DNA of 64,000 bases from Ruegeria_C sp041537905 (GCF_041537905.1 NZ_JBGRUO010000020.1:43955-107954), one strand, 5' to 3'. Positions 1-9,415 are shown, counted from the stretch's first letter. Notes: generated by a model not told the origin, from the letters alone. Made by a program: numbers and translations.

Positions 1-175
1 GCAGCCTGCCGTGATCGCGGTGAAGTCGGGCCTAACCGGGGGCACGGTACGGTCATCTTCCGTTTACCTCCGTCGCTGGTTTCGCCTGTTTGCCCCCGCC
101 CGGTCTTTATCGGCTGTTCAGTCGCGGGTCGGGGAGCTATGAAGCAGAAAACGGATCGAGCGGAGCGGATTTGGA

Positions 176-1465
176 ATGTTGATCGGAATTGACAAGCGGT
201 TTGTGTTCGTGGCCAGCACCAAGACCGCGTCAACCTCGCTGGAACAGGTCCTCAAACCGCATGCCGATATTTTTCGGAGCGGCTCGGCGCAGCGCAAGCA
301 TATCGGCCTGCCCGAGATATTTCCGACCTATGATTTCCTGTTTTCCCAGCCTGGCTACGGTCCCGACAGCTTTTTCAAGTTCGGCGTGATGCGCGACCCG
401 TTCGACTGGATCAACTCGTGGTATCGCTACCGCCTTGGCAACGAGGTCGAAAGCCCGCTGCCCGAGGGTATGAGCTTTGCCGATTTCTGGGCGCTCAAGG
501 ACTGGAACATTCTGCGCGGGAACGGCAGCAAGCATCTGCAGCGTGACATGTTTCTGGGCGGCGATAGCCAGCTCATGGCCGATGTGATCATTCCCTATGA
601 TCGCCTGGACGACATGTTCCGCGACATCTGCGCCGAGCTCGAAATGCCTGCGGGCCTGCCGCGGGCGAATGTCAGCCGGATTCGGGAAACCCAGAGCCTG
701 CCGGACGGGCTGGAAGAGGAGGTCCGAGCCTTCTACGCGGAGGATTACAAGCTTTATGCGGAGCTGGATGCGATCAACGCCGAAGGCATGGCGCGGTTGC
801 GTGCCGACCGCCGTGTGTTCCGCCCGGTCCGGCAGGCCTCCGGAACATCTCCCGGATCCGCGGTGGCGGTCCCCGAAGGGCATGTCTTCGTCTTCAGCTA
901 TTGCCCCGAGGCTGGCGGTTCGATCCAGACCCACCTGAACGACCAGCCCGGATTTTGCATCCGCGGTGAAAACAGCGACGCGGCTCTGCATCTGATGCGT
1001 TCGAGAAATGCCATCGCAAATAACCCCGAGATGACCGCGCTGCGCCGGGCGGGCAAGAAGACCGCCGCGTCGGCCCGCTTCTATGGTGCCGAAAAGATGT
1101 TTCCGCGGGAATATGGCCGGGCCGTGGCTGCAACTTTTACGCAGAAGGTTCTCAAGCCCGAACCAAATTCCCGGATCGCCGGGTTCAGGTCCGGGCTGAC
1201 ACCCCGGGATACAGGCGTGTTGCAGCGCTATGTGACCTTCCTGTCGGAACATTTCGAAAATACCCGGATCGTGTTCGTGACCCGTCGCCACTCGGATGTG
1301 GCGGGCCCTTCCCGAAACACTCCGGACCGTTTGGACAGCATCGACACATTTTACCGGAGCCATCGCGACGCGCATCCCGACCGGTGCCATCTGATCGATT
1401 ACGATCTCTGGCAGTCGGACCCGCAGACCCAGAAAGATCTGACCGCCTTTCTTGGTGAGGGGTAA
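176..1465 (+). CDS. Tandem sulfotransferase-like protein (two domains)
   Basis: A 429-residue protein that looks like two sulfotransferase-type P-loop domains in a row. The first has a PAPS-loop-like stretch near residue 10 (VASTKTASTSLEQ) and a 3'-phosphate-type motif near residue 75 (GVMRDPFDWINSWYRYR), as in Golgi-type or Sulfotransfer_2 families. The second begins near residue 237 (FVFSYCPEAGGS) and keeps a matching late motif (IVFVTRRHSDVAGPS), but its loop lacks the usual Lys or Arg before Ser/Thr. These enzymes move sulfate from PAPS to a glycan or protein hydroxyl. The ATG at 176 is the first good start; no strong ribosome binding site precedes it. It lies just upstream of an RTX gene on the same strand. 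A sulfated polysaccharide substrate is inferred from the island; a single active domain plus a regulatory one is possible. Confidence 0.7.
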   Translation: MLIGIDKRFVFVASTKTASTSLEQVLKPHADIFRSGSAQRKHIGLPEIFPTYDFLFSQPGYGPDSFFKFGVMRDPFDWINSWYRYRLGNEVESPLPEGMSFADFWALKDWNILRGNGSKHLQRDMFLGGDSQLMADVIIPYDRLDDMFRDICAELEMPAGLPRANVSRIRETQSLPDGLEEEVRAFYAEDYKLYAELDAINAEGMARLRADRRVFRPVRQASGTSPGSAVAVPEGHVFVFSYCPEAGGSIQTHLNDQPGFCIRGENSDAALHLMRSRNAIANNPEMTALRRAGKKTAASARFYGAEKMFPREYGRAVAATFTQKVLKPEPNSRIAGFRSGLTPRDTGVLQRYVTFLSEHFENTRIVFVTRRHSDVAGPSRNTPDRLDSIDTFYRSHRDAHPDRCHLIDYDLWQSDPQTQKDLTAFLGEG

Positions 1466-1613
1466 GGCGATTTGGCCTGCATCCAGACGCAGGGGTCTGG
1501 CGGATTTTAAGTGTTTCCTACGTAATATCCCCGATTTCGACAGAATTTGACCCCGGGCCGGCCTGACCGGCCTGCCATCCCGGATTCGGGTGATATTTTC
1601 GGGGGCGGGGGAG

Positions 1614-4610
1614 ATGGTCCTGCAATTCGACGGGCGGTTGTCCACGGGTCAGGAGGCGCTGGATGGTGATCTGCGCAGCCTGCATCTGGTAACCGGAACT
1701 GGTGGCAATGTGCTTTATGCAGGCACCGGCCGACATGGCGGGCTCAGCACATATGCGCTGACACCGGATGCGGCAGCGCAGGTGGTGGATACGGTCGATT
1801 TCCGGACCCTGCCCGGAGGGGTGGCGGACACCCGGCTCGACATGCTGACGATGCAGGGTCAGGACGTGCTGGTGTTTGGAACCGGCAGAGGCGGGGATCT
1901 TCTGTATTACACGCTGGAGCCGGATGCCGGTTTCGGCGCGCAGGGCGCGGTTGCGATCCCGGGCGCGGGGGTCGACAGCTGGGATGCGGGCGGTTCCATG
2001 CCGTATCTTTTTGCGCTCGATCGCGATGCCGGGGTTCTGAAAGCTTATGACACCGGCGGGGCCGGAGCGGGCCGGGCTGCACAGCGGGGCGGTGCGGATT
2101 GGCAGCCGCCTGACGGAACGCTGGTGACCGCCTTGCCCGCTGGCGCGGGGGCGGTCGTGGTGGCGGCAGCGGGGGGGAACGCCTCGGAAATGGTCAGTTT
2201 CCGGATGTCGGGCCCCGGGGGCAATATGGTTGATGCAGGCCGCTCCGGAGCTGTGCACGGGGTGGGGTTCTCAACACCAACAGCGCTGGAAAGCGTCTCT
2301 GCACATGGGGAAAACTGGGTCATTGTTGCGGCAGCCGGCAGTGACACGCTCAGCGTATTTCGGGTCAGTGCCGATGGCCAGCTGACCCCGGCCGATCATC
2401 TGCTCGATACCGGCGAGACACGGTTTGGCGGCGTGCAGGCGCTGTCCGTGGTGCCGGTTGGCGAGCATGTGCTGGTCTTTGCCGGCGGCGGCGATGACGG
2501 GCTGGCGGTGTTCTCGCTGCTGCCCAATGGACGGCTTGTGCATCTGCAAAGCATCGCTGATGCGCCGGGGCGGGGTCTGGGTGACGTCACCGCCATCGGG
2601 GCCGGGCTGGTTGGCGACGAGGTGCAGATCTTCGTGGCCTCCGAAAGCCTGCCCGGCCTGTCTCAGTTTTCCTGGAGCGTGGCGTCGCTTGGCCTGGCTC
2701 GCGAAGGCACAGCGCCCCAATTGCAGGGGACCGCTGATGATGACGTGCTGCTGGCTGACGGTCCGGGGTCGGTCACGGTGACCGGTGGCGGTGGCGATGA
2801 CATTCTGGTGGCGGGGTCCGGCACAAGCGTTCTGCGGGGCGGGGCAGGGGGGGACCTCTTTGTTCTCGGACCCAGCGATGTGACCCAGCGCATCGTTGAT
2901 TTCCAGTCGGGACGGGACCGGCTGGACCTGTCGCATTTCCCGCTGCTCCGGTCGCCGTCGCAATTGAAAGTCACCCCGTTGCCGAACGGGGCGCTGCTCG
3001 AATTCCAGACCTCGCGGATCGTCATCACCAGCGCGACCGGCGGGCCGCTGAAGCTGTCGGATTTCTGGCCGACGGGGCGGTTTTCCACCCCCGACCGGCT
3101 ATTGACCGAGGCGATCCCATATCCGAGAGAGATTCTAGGGTCCGCTGCAGCTGATCGGCTCGGAGGTGGGACTGGTCATGATACGATCCGCGCCGCTGCC
3201 GGTGACGACGTGGTCTGGGGCAGGGCCGGGGCGGATCATCTGGATGGCGGGCTGGGTCAGGACCGTATCTGGGGCGGTACCGGCAACGACACCATCATTG
3301 GCGGCGACGGACAGGATACAATCGACGCCGGAGATGGCGTGAATGTCATATTCGCGGGACGCGGCAGCGATCTGGTTCGGGCAGGCATCGGCGCAGACCT
3401 AATCAGGGGCGGCGGTGGCAATGACGGAATCCACGCGTCCGCAGGCAGCGATACCGTTTGGGGGGGGCATGGCAGCGATACGCTGGATGGCGGTGCTGGC
3501 CGGGACCGGTTGTATGCCGGGGAAGGGGCTGACGTCCTGAATGGCGGCGGCGATGGTGACTATCTGGATGGCGGTTGGGGGGATGATACGCTCTGGGGCG
3601 GTAGCGGTGCCGACACCATCCTTGGCGACTGGGGGCAGGATACGATCGGAGCGGGCGATGGCGCGGATACGGTTTTTTCCGGTGGCGGTAGCGATGTGAT
3701 CCGGGGGGGGAGGGGGAACGACCTGATCGGCGCCGGTGGTGGATGGGACAGAGTCTGGGGCGGCGAGGGTGCGGATACTGTCTGGGGCGGCGAAGGCAAT
3801 GATACGCTGGACGGCGATGCGGGCCGGGACCGATTGTTGGCCGGTAATGGTGCTGACGTCCTGAATGGCGGCGGCGATGGTGATTATCTGGATGGCGGTT
3901 GGGGGGATGACACGCTCTGGGGCGGTAGCGGTGACGACACCATACTCGGCGACTGGGGCCGGGATTTGGTCGGGGCCGGGGACGGCGCGGACCGGGTCGA
4001 CGGCGGTGGCGGTGGCGATCTGATCCGGGCGGGCGCGGGCGACGATACGATCAGCGGCGGCGGCGGGGCGGACGACCTCAGAGCCTCCGATGGGGCGGAT
4101 GCCGTCTGGGGCGGGGATGGCAACGATACGCTGGATGGCGGCAGTGGCCATGACAATATCGGCGGCGGCAACAACCAGGATGTGATCCTTGGCGGCGATG
4201 GCAATGACACTCTGGGCGGAGGGGAAGGCGACGACGCGATATGGGGCATGAACGGGGCCGATCTTGCCCGGGGTGGCGACGGCAGAGACAGGATCGGCGG
4301 CGGGGCCGGACGGGATACTCTGAACGGTGGCGACGGGGCGGATACGCTCATCGGCGGCAGTCACGCCGACCAGCTGACCGGTATGGCCGGAGCTGATGTC
4401 TTTGTTTTTGGCCGGGACCATGGCCGGGATAACATCACTGATTTCAGCCCGGGGCAGGATCGGATCGAATTCGGCGGCGGGATCGCTTTTTCGGACCTGA
4501 CCATCCGCCAGATCGATGGCGGGACCGAGATCACAAGCGATCTCGGCACCATTCTGCTGGAGGGGGTCGCGCCTGATCAGCTCTCGTCCGGGGATTTCCT
4601 GTTCCTCTGA
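1614..4610 (+). CDS. RTX calcium-binding protein with N-terminal beta-propeller
   Basis: About 998 residues. Residues 1 to about 370 form WD/lactonase-like blades, with recurring segments of the type VLVFGTGRGGDLLYYTL and VLVFAGGGDDGLAVFSL. From about residue 390, and densely from 510 to 920, come GGxGxDxLxG nonapeptides that fold into calcium-bound beta-rolls. The last 60 residues (DVFVFGRDHGRD... to SSGDFLFL) form a type I secretion C-terminus. There is no Sec signal peptide, as expected for export through an ABC/HlyD channel such as that at 28.3-31.4 kb. I chose ATG 1614 because GGGGG at 1601-1605 is correctly spaced; a GTG at 1590 in the same frame is the alternative. It ends at a bidirectional terminator. 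Role in adhesion or matrix is inferred. Confidence 0.85.
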   Translation: MVLQFDGRLSTGQEALDGDLRSLHLVTGTGGNVLYAGTGRHGGLSTYALTPDAAAQVVDTVDFRTLPGGVADTRLDMLTMQGQDVLVFGTGRGGDLLYYTLEPDAGFGAQGAVAIPGAGVDSWDAGGSMPYLFALDRDAGVLKAYDTGGAGAGRAAQRGGADWQPPDGTLVTALPAGAGAVVVAAAGGNASEMVSFRMSGPGGNMVDAGRSGAVHGVGFSTPTALESVSAHGENWVIVAAAGSDTLSVFRVSADGQLTPADHLLDTGETRFGGVQALSVVPVGEHVLVFAGGGDDGLAVFSLLPNGRLVHLQSIADAPGRGLGDVTAIGAGLVGDEVQIFVASESLPGLSQFSWSVASLGLAREGTAPQLQGTADDDVLLADGPGSVTVTGGGGDDILVAGSGTSVLRGGAGGDLFVLGPSDVTQRIVDFQSGRDRLDLSHFPLLRSPSQLKVTPLPNGALLEFQTSRIVITSATGGPLKLSDFWPTGRFSTPDRLLTEAIPYPREILGSAAADRLGGGTGHDTIRAAAGDDVVWGRAGADHLDGGLGQDRIWGGTGNDTIIGGDGQDTIDAGDGVNVIFAGRGSDLVRAGIGADLIRGGGGNDGIHASAGSDTVWGGHGSDTLDGGAGRDRLYAGEGADVLNGGGDGDYLDGGWGDDTLWGGSGADTILGDWGQDTIGAGDGADTVFSGGGSDVIRGGRGNDLIGAGGGWDRVWGGEGADTVWGGEGNDTLDGDAGRDRLLAGNGADVLNGGGDGDYLDGGWGDDTLWGGSGDDTILGDWGRDLVGAGDGADRVDGGGGGDLIRAGAGDDTISGGGGADDLRASDGADAVWGGDGNDTLDGGSGHDNIGGGNNQDVILGGDGNDTLGGGEGDDAIWGMNGADLARGGDGRDRIGGGAGRDTLNGGDGADTLIGGSHADQLTGMAGADVFVFGRDHGRDNITDFSPGQDRIEFGGGIAFSDLTIRQIDGGTEITSDLGTILLEGVAPDQLSSGDFLFL
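3531..3958 (+). repeat. Two nearly identical ~105-bp blocks 324 bp apart inside the RTX gene
   Basis: The block starting at 3531 (gacgtcctgaatggcggc) recurs at 3855 with only a few substitutions over roughly 105 bp. The offset is 324 bp, i.e. 108 codons or twelve nonapeptides. It indicates a recent in-frame duplication inside the RTX array. Confidence 0.75.
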
Positions 4611-4638
4611 AAAGCCCGGACACATGGCCCGGGCTTTT
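4611..4638. terminator. Bidirectional rho-independent terminator
   Basis: A 9-bp perfect stem, aaagcccgg (4611-4619) and ccgggcttt (4629-4637), lies directly after the stop of the propeller RTX gene. A T run follows on the plus strand and the matching A run serves the minus strand. It separates two convergent RTX genes and can stop both. Confidence 0.8.
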
Positions 4639-4662
4639 CGTGTCGGAATTTTTCCGGACGCT

Positions 4663-4929
4663 TCAGGAGAAGATGAAGTCACCCGCATCCAGCGTGCCTT
4701 CGGCCACGCCCACAAGCGTCATCGTGTTGCCCAGCCCGTCGCTGATCACCGCTTCGGCGCCGCCTGACAGGTGATTGGCCTGCAGATCGGCGAAATCGGT
4801 GATTGCCGCCACGCCGCTCAGGTCGATCCGGTCGCCAGCCCCGAAGCCGATCACCTGGTCGTCCCCGGTCGAGAAGACCAGAACATCCGCATCCGCGCCG
4901 CCGCGCAGCGTGTCGTTGCCCGCGCCGCC
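4663..4929 (-). repeat. Shared C-terminal export cassette, copy 1
   Basis: The last ~265 bp of this gene are nearly identical at DNA level to 9153-9415 and 12027-12290. The encoded part runs from GADADVLVFS through DRIDLSGV and LGNTMTLVGVAEG to GDFIFS. Its position at the extreme C-terminus fits a type I secretion signal plus capping region. Confidence 0.8.
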
Positions 4930-7900
4930 GTTCAGCACATCCGCGCCTGCGCCGGCAAAGAAACTGTCATCGCCGGTGCTGCCGTTTAGCGTGTCGTCGC
5001 CATTGCCGCCGAACAGGGTGTCGTTATCTGCCCCGGCCGAGAGCACATCATTGCCATCGCCGCCGCCCAGCGTATCCTCGCCGTTGCCACCGAAGATGGT
5101 GTCGTTGCCGATCCCGCCGTTCAGCGAGTCATTGCCGTCATTGCCACCCAGATTGTCATTGCCCGCGCCGCCGGTGATCTTGTCATCGTCCCGGCCCGCG
5201 AACAGCCGGTCATTGCCGTTGCCGCCGCCGAGCACGTCCTTGCCAGTGCCGCCATAGGCGACGTCGTTGCCCTCGCCGCCATAGAGCGTGTCGTTGCCGG
5301 TGCCGCCGCGCAGCGTGTCATTGCCGTCCTCGCCCCGCAGCAGATCGGCGCCGTCGCCAGCAAACAGCCGGTCCATCCCGTCGCCGCCTTCCAACCGGTC
5401 CCAACCGTCACCGCCTTGCAGCGTATCAGCCCCCGCACCGCCTTCCAGCGTGTCACGACCGCCTTCGCCCTGCAGCAGGTCCTGACCATTGCCTCCATCG
5501 ATCAGATCATTGCCGCTGAGCCCGGCGATGTCGTCATTGCCGTCGCCACCTTCCAGCGTATCGTTGCCATTGGCACCACCGTCGATGGTGTCCCGTCCAC
5601 CCCGGCCCTCGATCCGGTTGTTCTGGCCGTCCCTGCCGGTCAGGTCGTCATGCCCGTCGCGCGAGCCGCGCACATGTTCGATATTGCTGATCGTATGGGT
5701 AAACGCCTCGCCTCGCCATGTGCCGGTGGCGGTGCCCGTGTTCAGATCCAGCGTCACCGCTTCGACCCCGGTCCGGTCATAACGCAGCAGATCAAAGCCG
5801 CCAGCGCCATTGACCGTGTCATTGCCGGCCATCAGGATCAGCGTGTCATCCCCGCCGCTGCCTCGCACGCTGTCATCCAGCATCGTGGCGCGCAGGCTGC
5901 CCAGATTTGCAACCCCGTTGATCGTGTCCTGCCCGCCATACCCGTCATCGCTGACAATGCCGGTCGCCAGATTGACGGTGATGCCATTATCGAGATCGGG
6001 TCTGCGGAAATCGAGCCTGACATGTCCAGACCCGGCATTGATGTTGAAGCGATCATTGCCGCCCTCTCCGACGACGGCGATGAAGGCATTGGGGTTCGAC
6101 CCCGGTGTGATGTTGAAGACGTCATTGTGAAAACTGCCACTGACATCCAGGCCCCAGTTGTTGATCGCCCTGGCGACATCGATGATCTGGGTTGTGCCGT
6201 TTGCCCCTTTGTTGACGAAGCCGTTATTTGTGGCGCCGTTGATCCAGACGGTGATCCCGGCCTCCATATCCCAATGCTCCAGCCCGACGCCGCTATCAGT
6301 TGTCAGGCTCGAGAGGTTGATGGTGTCATTGCCGGCCCCGGCAAGCAGCGCATCATAGCCTTCGCTATTGCTGCCGGGGTGGAGGGAGTCATTGCCTGCG
6401 CCGCCGCGCAACTGGTCCGACCCGGCACCGCCGAACAGCACGTCGTTGCCGTCATCGCCGTGCAGCTCATCATCACCGCCGGCGCCGATCAGCGTGTCAT
6501 TGCCCTCATCGCCGCGCAGCGTGTCGTCGCCCCCGCCGCCATTGAGCCTGTCATTGCCGCCACGGCCCTCGAAGTACTCGTCGGTGTCATTGCGTCCGAT
6601 GATCGTGTCATTGCCTTGGCGCGAGCCGCGGATTTCCTCGAAATTGCTGATCGTGTGGGTAAAGGCCTCGCCGCGCCAGATGCCGGTTGCGGTGCCGGTT
6701 TGCAGATTCACATTGACCGCCTCGACTTGGCTGCGGTCATAGCGCAGAACGTCGAAGCCGCCACCGCCATCGGCGGTGTCATTGCCCGCCATCAGGATGA
6801 TCCGGTCGCGGCCATCGCTGCCGAGGATGCTGTCATTCATCATCGTGGCGCGGATTTCGTTCAGGTTTTCCCAACCGTTGATTGTATCCGACCCGCCATG
6901 ACCGTCCTGCGAGACGATGCCGGTTTGCAGATTGGCCACGATACCGGTGGTGGCGTTCGACCGATAATCCAGCCGGCCAGATATATCCGTTGAGTTGATG
7001 TTGTATGTATCATTGCCACCGCGCCCGGAGAGCGCGATCCATCCGGTGGTTCCGGCCACGATGTTGAAGGTGTCGTTGTGCTCTGAGCCAATGAGGTTAA
7101 GCCCGCCCTCGCTGGCGGTCAGCGGATTGTTCAGGTTGAGGATCGTGGTGGTGCCGTTGGCGCCCTTGTTGACGAAGCCTCTATTGGTGTTGCCGTTGAT
7201 GGTTGCGACCACCCCGGCATTGAGGTCATTCATGCTGATATCGGCAAAACTGTTTGCATTCGTGATGGCCGAGAAATCCACCGTGTCATTGCCCGCGCCC
7301 GGCTCCAGGTAGTCATAATTGCTGTTGTTGCCGGGGTTCAGATAATCGTTTCCGTTCCCACCAAAAAGCTCATCCGACCCGTTGCCGCCGCGCAGCGTGT
7401 CACTGCCATTACCACCGCTCAGCGTGTCATCGCCCGCGAGCCCCACGATGCTGTCATTGCCGGCGCCGCCATCGAAATCGTCGGCGCCGTTCGATCCGAT
7501 GATGACATCATTTTCGCTGGAGGAGAAACTCAGCGTGCTCAGCAGGATATCCTGGTTGGGGGGAATAGGGCTTGAAGGGGGAGGGATGTCATAGCTCTGC
7601 AGCGCATTGTCCAGGAAATTGTTCCAAGCCCCCAAATTGTTGAGGTTCGGCAGGGGATCACCGCCAAGGCGGAAGAAATGCGCGGCATCGACGGTGCCAT
7701 GTGTCGGGTGGTTTACGCCTTCTTCCTCGAGGATCAGGATCGTGGTGCTGCGCGCCACATTGCCAGGCGCTAGCCAGTTGATCTGATAGATCTGGCTGTC
7801 TGGTCCGTCGTCTGCATCCGGGTCGAGGTTCTGACCGTTGAGGCGCAACTGGCTCAGGTCGATATCGATATCCACGAACAGGTCGTCTGGCGCGGTGCCG

Positions 7901-8049
7901 CCCGGTTCCAGCGGTAGGACCGTGTAGCGCAGCGAATTGGTGCCGCTGGTAGGTACCAGTTGAAGGCTGGCCCCGGTCTGGGTGCCGACATCCGTGTCGG
8001 TTGCAGCATTGGTAAATACCGTGAAGCCGGTTGCGGAATAGGTTGTCAT
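4663..8049 (-). CDS. RTX calcium-binding protein with internally duplicated ~290-residue region
   Basis: A 1128-residue protein without Sec signal. Residues 1 to about 180 form an unrecognised head rich in Asp, Asn and Thr. Two copies of a region of about 290 residues follow; both contain FVNKGANGTT, the element Y-D-R-x(2)-VEAV and WRGEAFTHTISN, each bordered by RTX nonapeptides. A dense RTX array fills the last 300 residues. The final 75 residues match the C-termini of the RTX genes ending at 9153 and 12027. The start is ATG at 8049 because AAGGGGG lies about 9 bases upstream; extending to 8172 adds 41 residues with no ribosome site. Probably exported by the type I system at 28.3-31.4 kb. 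Heads of this kind are common in roseobacter secretome proteins but their function is not known to me. Confidence 0.85.
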   Translation of the reverse strand: MTTYSATGFTVFTNAATDTDVGTQTGASLQLVPTSGTNSLRYTVLPLEPGGTAPDDLFVDIDIDLSQLRLNGQNLDPDADDGPDSQIYQINWLAPGNVARSTTILILEEEGVNHPTHGTVDAAHFFRLGGDPLPNLNNLGAWNNFLDNALQSYDIPPPSSPIPPNQDILLSTLSFSSSENDVIIGSNGADDFDGGAGNDSIVGLAGDDTLSGGNGSDTLRGGNGSDELFGGNGNDYLNPGNNSNYDYLEPGAGNDTVDFSAITNANSFADISMNDLNAGVVATINGNTNRGFVNKGANGTTTILNLNNPLTASEGGLNLIGSEHNDTFNIVAGTTGWIALSGRGGNDTYNINSTDISGRLDYRSNATTGIVANLQTGIVSQDGHGGSDTINGWENLNEIRATMMNDSILGSDGRDRIILMAGNDTADGGGGFDVLRYDRSQVEAVNVNLQTGTATGIWRGEAFTHTISNFEEIRGSRQGNDTIIGRNDTDEYFEGRGGNDRLNGGGGDDTLRGDEGNDTLIGAGGDDELHGDDGNDVLFGGAGSDQLRGGAGNDSLHPGSNSEGYDALLAGAGNDTINLSSLTTDSGVGLEHWDMEAGITVWINGATNNGFVNKGANGTTQIIDVARAINNWGLDVSGSFHNDVFNITPGSNPNAFIAVVGEGGNDRFNINAGSGHVRLDFRRPDLDNGITVNLATGIVSDDGYGGQDTINGVANLGSLRATMLDDSVRGSGGDDTLILMAGNDTVNGAGGFDLLRYDRTGVEAVTLDLNTGTATGTWRGEAFTHTISNIEHVRGSRDGHDDLTGRDGQNNRIEGRGGRDTIDGGANGNDTLEGGDGNDDIAGLSGNDLIDGGNGQDLLQGEGGRDTLEGGAGADTLQGGDGWDRLEGGDGMDRLFAGDGADLLRGEDGNDTLRGGTGNDTLYGGEGNDVAYGGTGKDVLGGGNGNDRLFAGRDDDKITGGAGNDNLGGNDGNDSLNGGIGNDTIFGGNGEDTLGGGDGNDVLSAGADNDTLFGGNGDDTLNGSTGDDSFFAGAGADVLNGGAGNDTLRGGADADVLVFSTGDDQVIGFGAGDRIDLSGVAAITDFADLQANHLSGGAEAVISDGLGNTMTLVGVAEGTLDAGDFIFS

Positions 8050-8423
8050 ATCACGATCCCCCTTGGAACAAATCTGACCCTCCGGCGCTTGTATGACCGC
8101 CGAAACATATGGCTTGAATGGTTTTTGCCTTCGGCTGTCTTTGAGCAGCCTGAAATCAAATTGACTAAACAAAACCGAATCTGACCCGTCAATTACTTTG
8201 ACACCGGTTGGTCTCAGCCCTGACAGATGCCCCCATCATGCCTCACCTCGCGGTTCTCCCCAGAACAGGAAATGCGCGCCGCCATCATGTGCCTTTTGCC
8301 ACGCCGTGCAGCCCAGTGGCGTCGGGGGAGTGGATAGCCTGCGCAAAATCAGCCATCATGCGGATAGGCCATTTGCCGGATTTGAGTGATTTTGTACAAG
8401 TTTTTTATGGAGGAGTGTGCTTC
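8050..8423. promoter_or_regulatory. Divergent intergenic region between an RTX gene and a methyltransferase
   Basis: This 374-bp stretch separates two divergently transcribed starts (8049 minus, 8424 plus), so promoters for both should be here. The part from about 8150 to 8195 is AT-richer than its surroundings. An in-frame upstream extension of the methyltransferase to 8208 is open but has no ribosome binding site. I see no convincing operator or paired promoter boxes. Confidence 0.4.
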
Positions 8424-9098
8424 GTGGATGAGCGAATAAATTGGGGGAACCTGACCTCGAATATAGAGTTTCTGGACCAAACCGGACTTTTGGATAGCCC
8501 CCGGCGTATCCTCGAAATCGGATGTGGCCGCTGCCAATTGATGCTTAAATTGAAGGCGGACGGGCATGATGTGGTTGCGATCGACGCCTTTCAGGAGGTC
8601 GTGGATGCCGCTCCTGACGGGCTGGATGTGCGTTTGGCGGAAGGCAGCGAATTGCCTTTTGGCGATGACAGTTTCGATCTTGTGCTGAGTTTCGATGTCG
8701 TCGAGCACATCCCCGATACCGACGCGCATCTGAAAGAGGTGCGCCGGGTGCTGAAACCCGGTGGGCACTACCTTTTGCAGACCCCCAACAAATGGACGAA
8801 CATCCCCTTCGAGATGGTGCGCTGGTCAACCAGCTATGGGGTGCGGCGGATGTTCGATTTCCTGAAGCCTCCGCAGCATTGCGCGCTGCACAGCTATGGT
8901 CAGCTCAAGCGCCGCATGCGGGACAATGATTTCTCGATCCGGTTTTATGACATTCCGGTGGTCAACGAATATTTCACCGAGAAGGTGCGCAAATATCTCG
9001 GATCACCGGGGGTTGCGGCGTTGAAGGCCATCAACCCGGACAAGCTGCCGATCCCGATGCGGACGAATTTCTACGTGCAAGTGCAGCCGATCATATAG
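8424..9098 (+). CDS. Class I SAM-dependent methyltransferase
   Basis: A 224-residue Methyltransf_11-type enzyme. Motif I is ILEIGCGRCQLMLKL at about residue 30; the acidic end of beta-2 is VVAIDAF; the motif IV region is FDLVLSFDVVEHIPD; the post-motif is VRRVLKPGGHYLLQTPN. It would methylate a small molecule or glycan using S-adenosylmethionine; the substrate cannot be read from sequence. The start is GTG 8424, chosen because GGAGGAG at 8409-8415 sits 8 bases upstream; the open frame continues to 8208 without a ribosome site. It is a lone gene wedged between two leftward RTX genes and closed by a strong terminator, so a role in modifying surface polymer is plausible but inferred. Confidence 0.85.
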   Translation: MDERINWGNLTSNIEFLDQTGLLDSPRRILEIGCGRCQLMLKLKADGHDVVAIDAFQEVVDAAPDGLDVRLAEGSELPFGDDSFDLVLSFDVVEHIPDTDAHLKEVRRVLKPGGHYLLQTPNKWTNIPFEMVRWSTSYGVRRMFDFLKPPQHCALHSYGQLKRRMRDNDFSIRFYDIPVVNEYFTEKVRKYLGSPGVAALKAINPDKLPIPMRTNFYVQVQPII

Positions 9099-9135
9099 AA
9101 ACGCCGCCCGCGACCAGATCGCGCGGGCGGCGTTT
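9099..9135. terminator. Strong bidirectional terminator hairpin
   Basis: A perfect 14-bp stem: aaacgccgcccgcg (9099-9112) pairs with cgcgggcggcgttt (9122-9135). It begins right after the methyltransferase stop and sits 18 bp from the stop of the convergent RTX gene. Confidence 0.85.
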
Positions 9136-9152
9136 GCCGGTGCTGTGGGGGC

Positions 9153-9415
9153 TCAGAAGATGAAATCACCCTCATCAAGCGCACCCTCGGCCACACCCAC
9201 GAGTGTCATCGTGTTGCCCAGCCCATCGTCGATCACCGCCTCGGCGCCGCCCGACAGGTGGTTGGTCTGCAGGTCTGCGAAATCACTGATCGCATCCACG
9301 CCGCTCAGGTCGATCCGGTCGCCCGACTCGAAACCGATCACCTGGTCGGTGCCGGTCGAGAAGACCAGCACATCCGCATCCGCGCCGCCGCGCAGCGTGT
9401 CATTGCCCGCGCCTC
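9153..9415 (-). repeat. Shared C-terminal export cassette, copy 2
   Basis: Near-identical to 4663-4929 and 12027-12290. The protein end reads GALDEGDFIF in place of GTLDAGDFIFS, so only a few residues differ across roughly 85. Confidence 0.8.

Noticed and set aside
230..1645. Long minus-strand open frame opposite the tandem sulfotransferase gene
   Set aside because: It mirrors the real gene in GC-rich DNA, lacks a ribosome site and has low-complexity, His/Arg/Gln-rich translation without any motif.
5416..6993. Plus-strand open frame opposite the second RTX gene
   Set aside because: An antisense shadow of RTX repeats; similar shadows occur at 3399-4715, 9258-10070 and 25167-26891.
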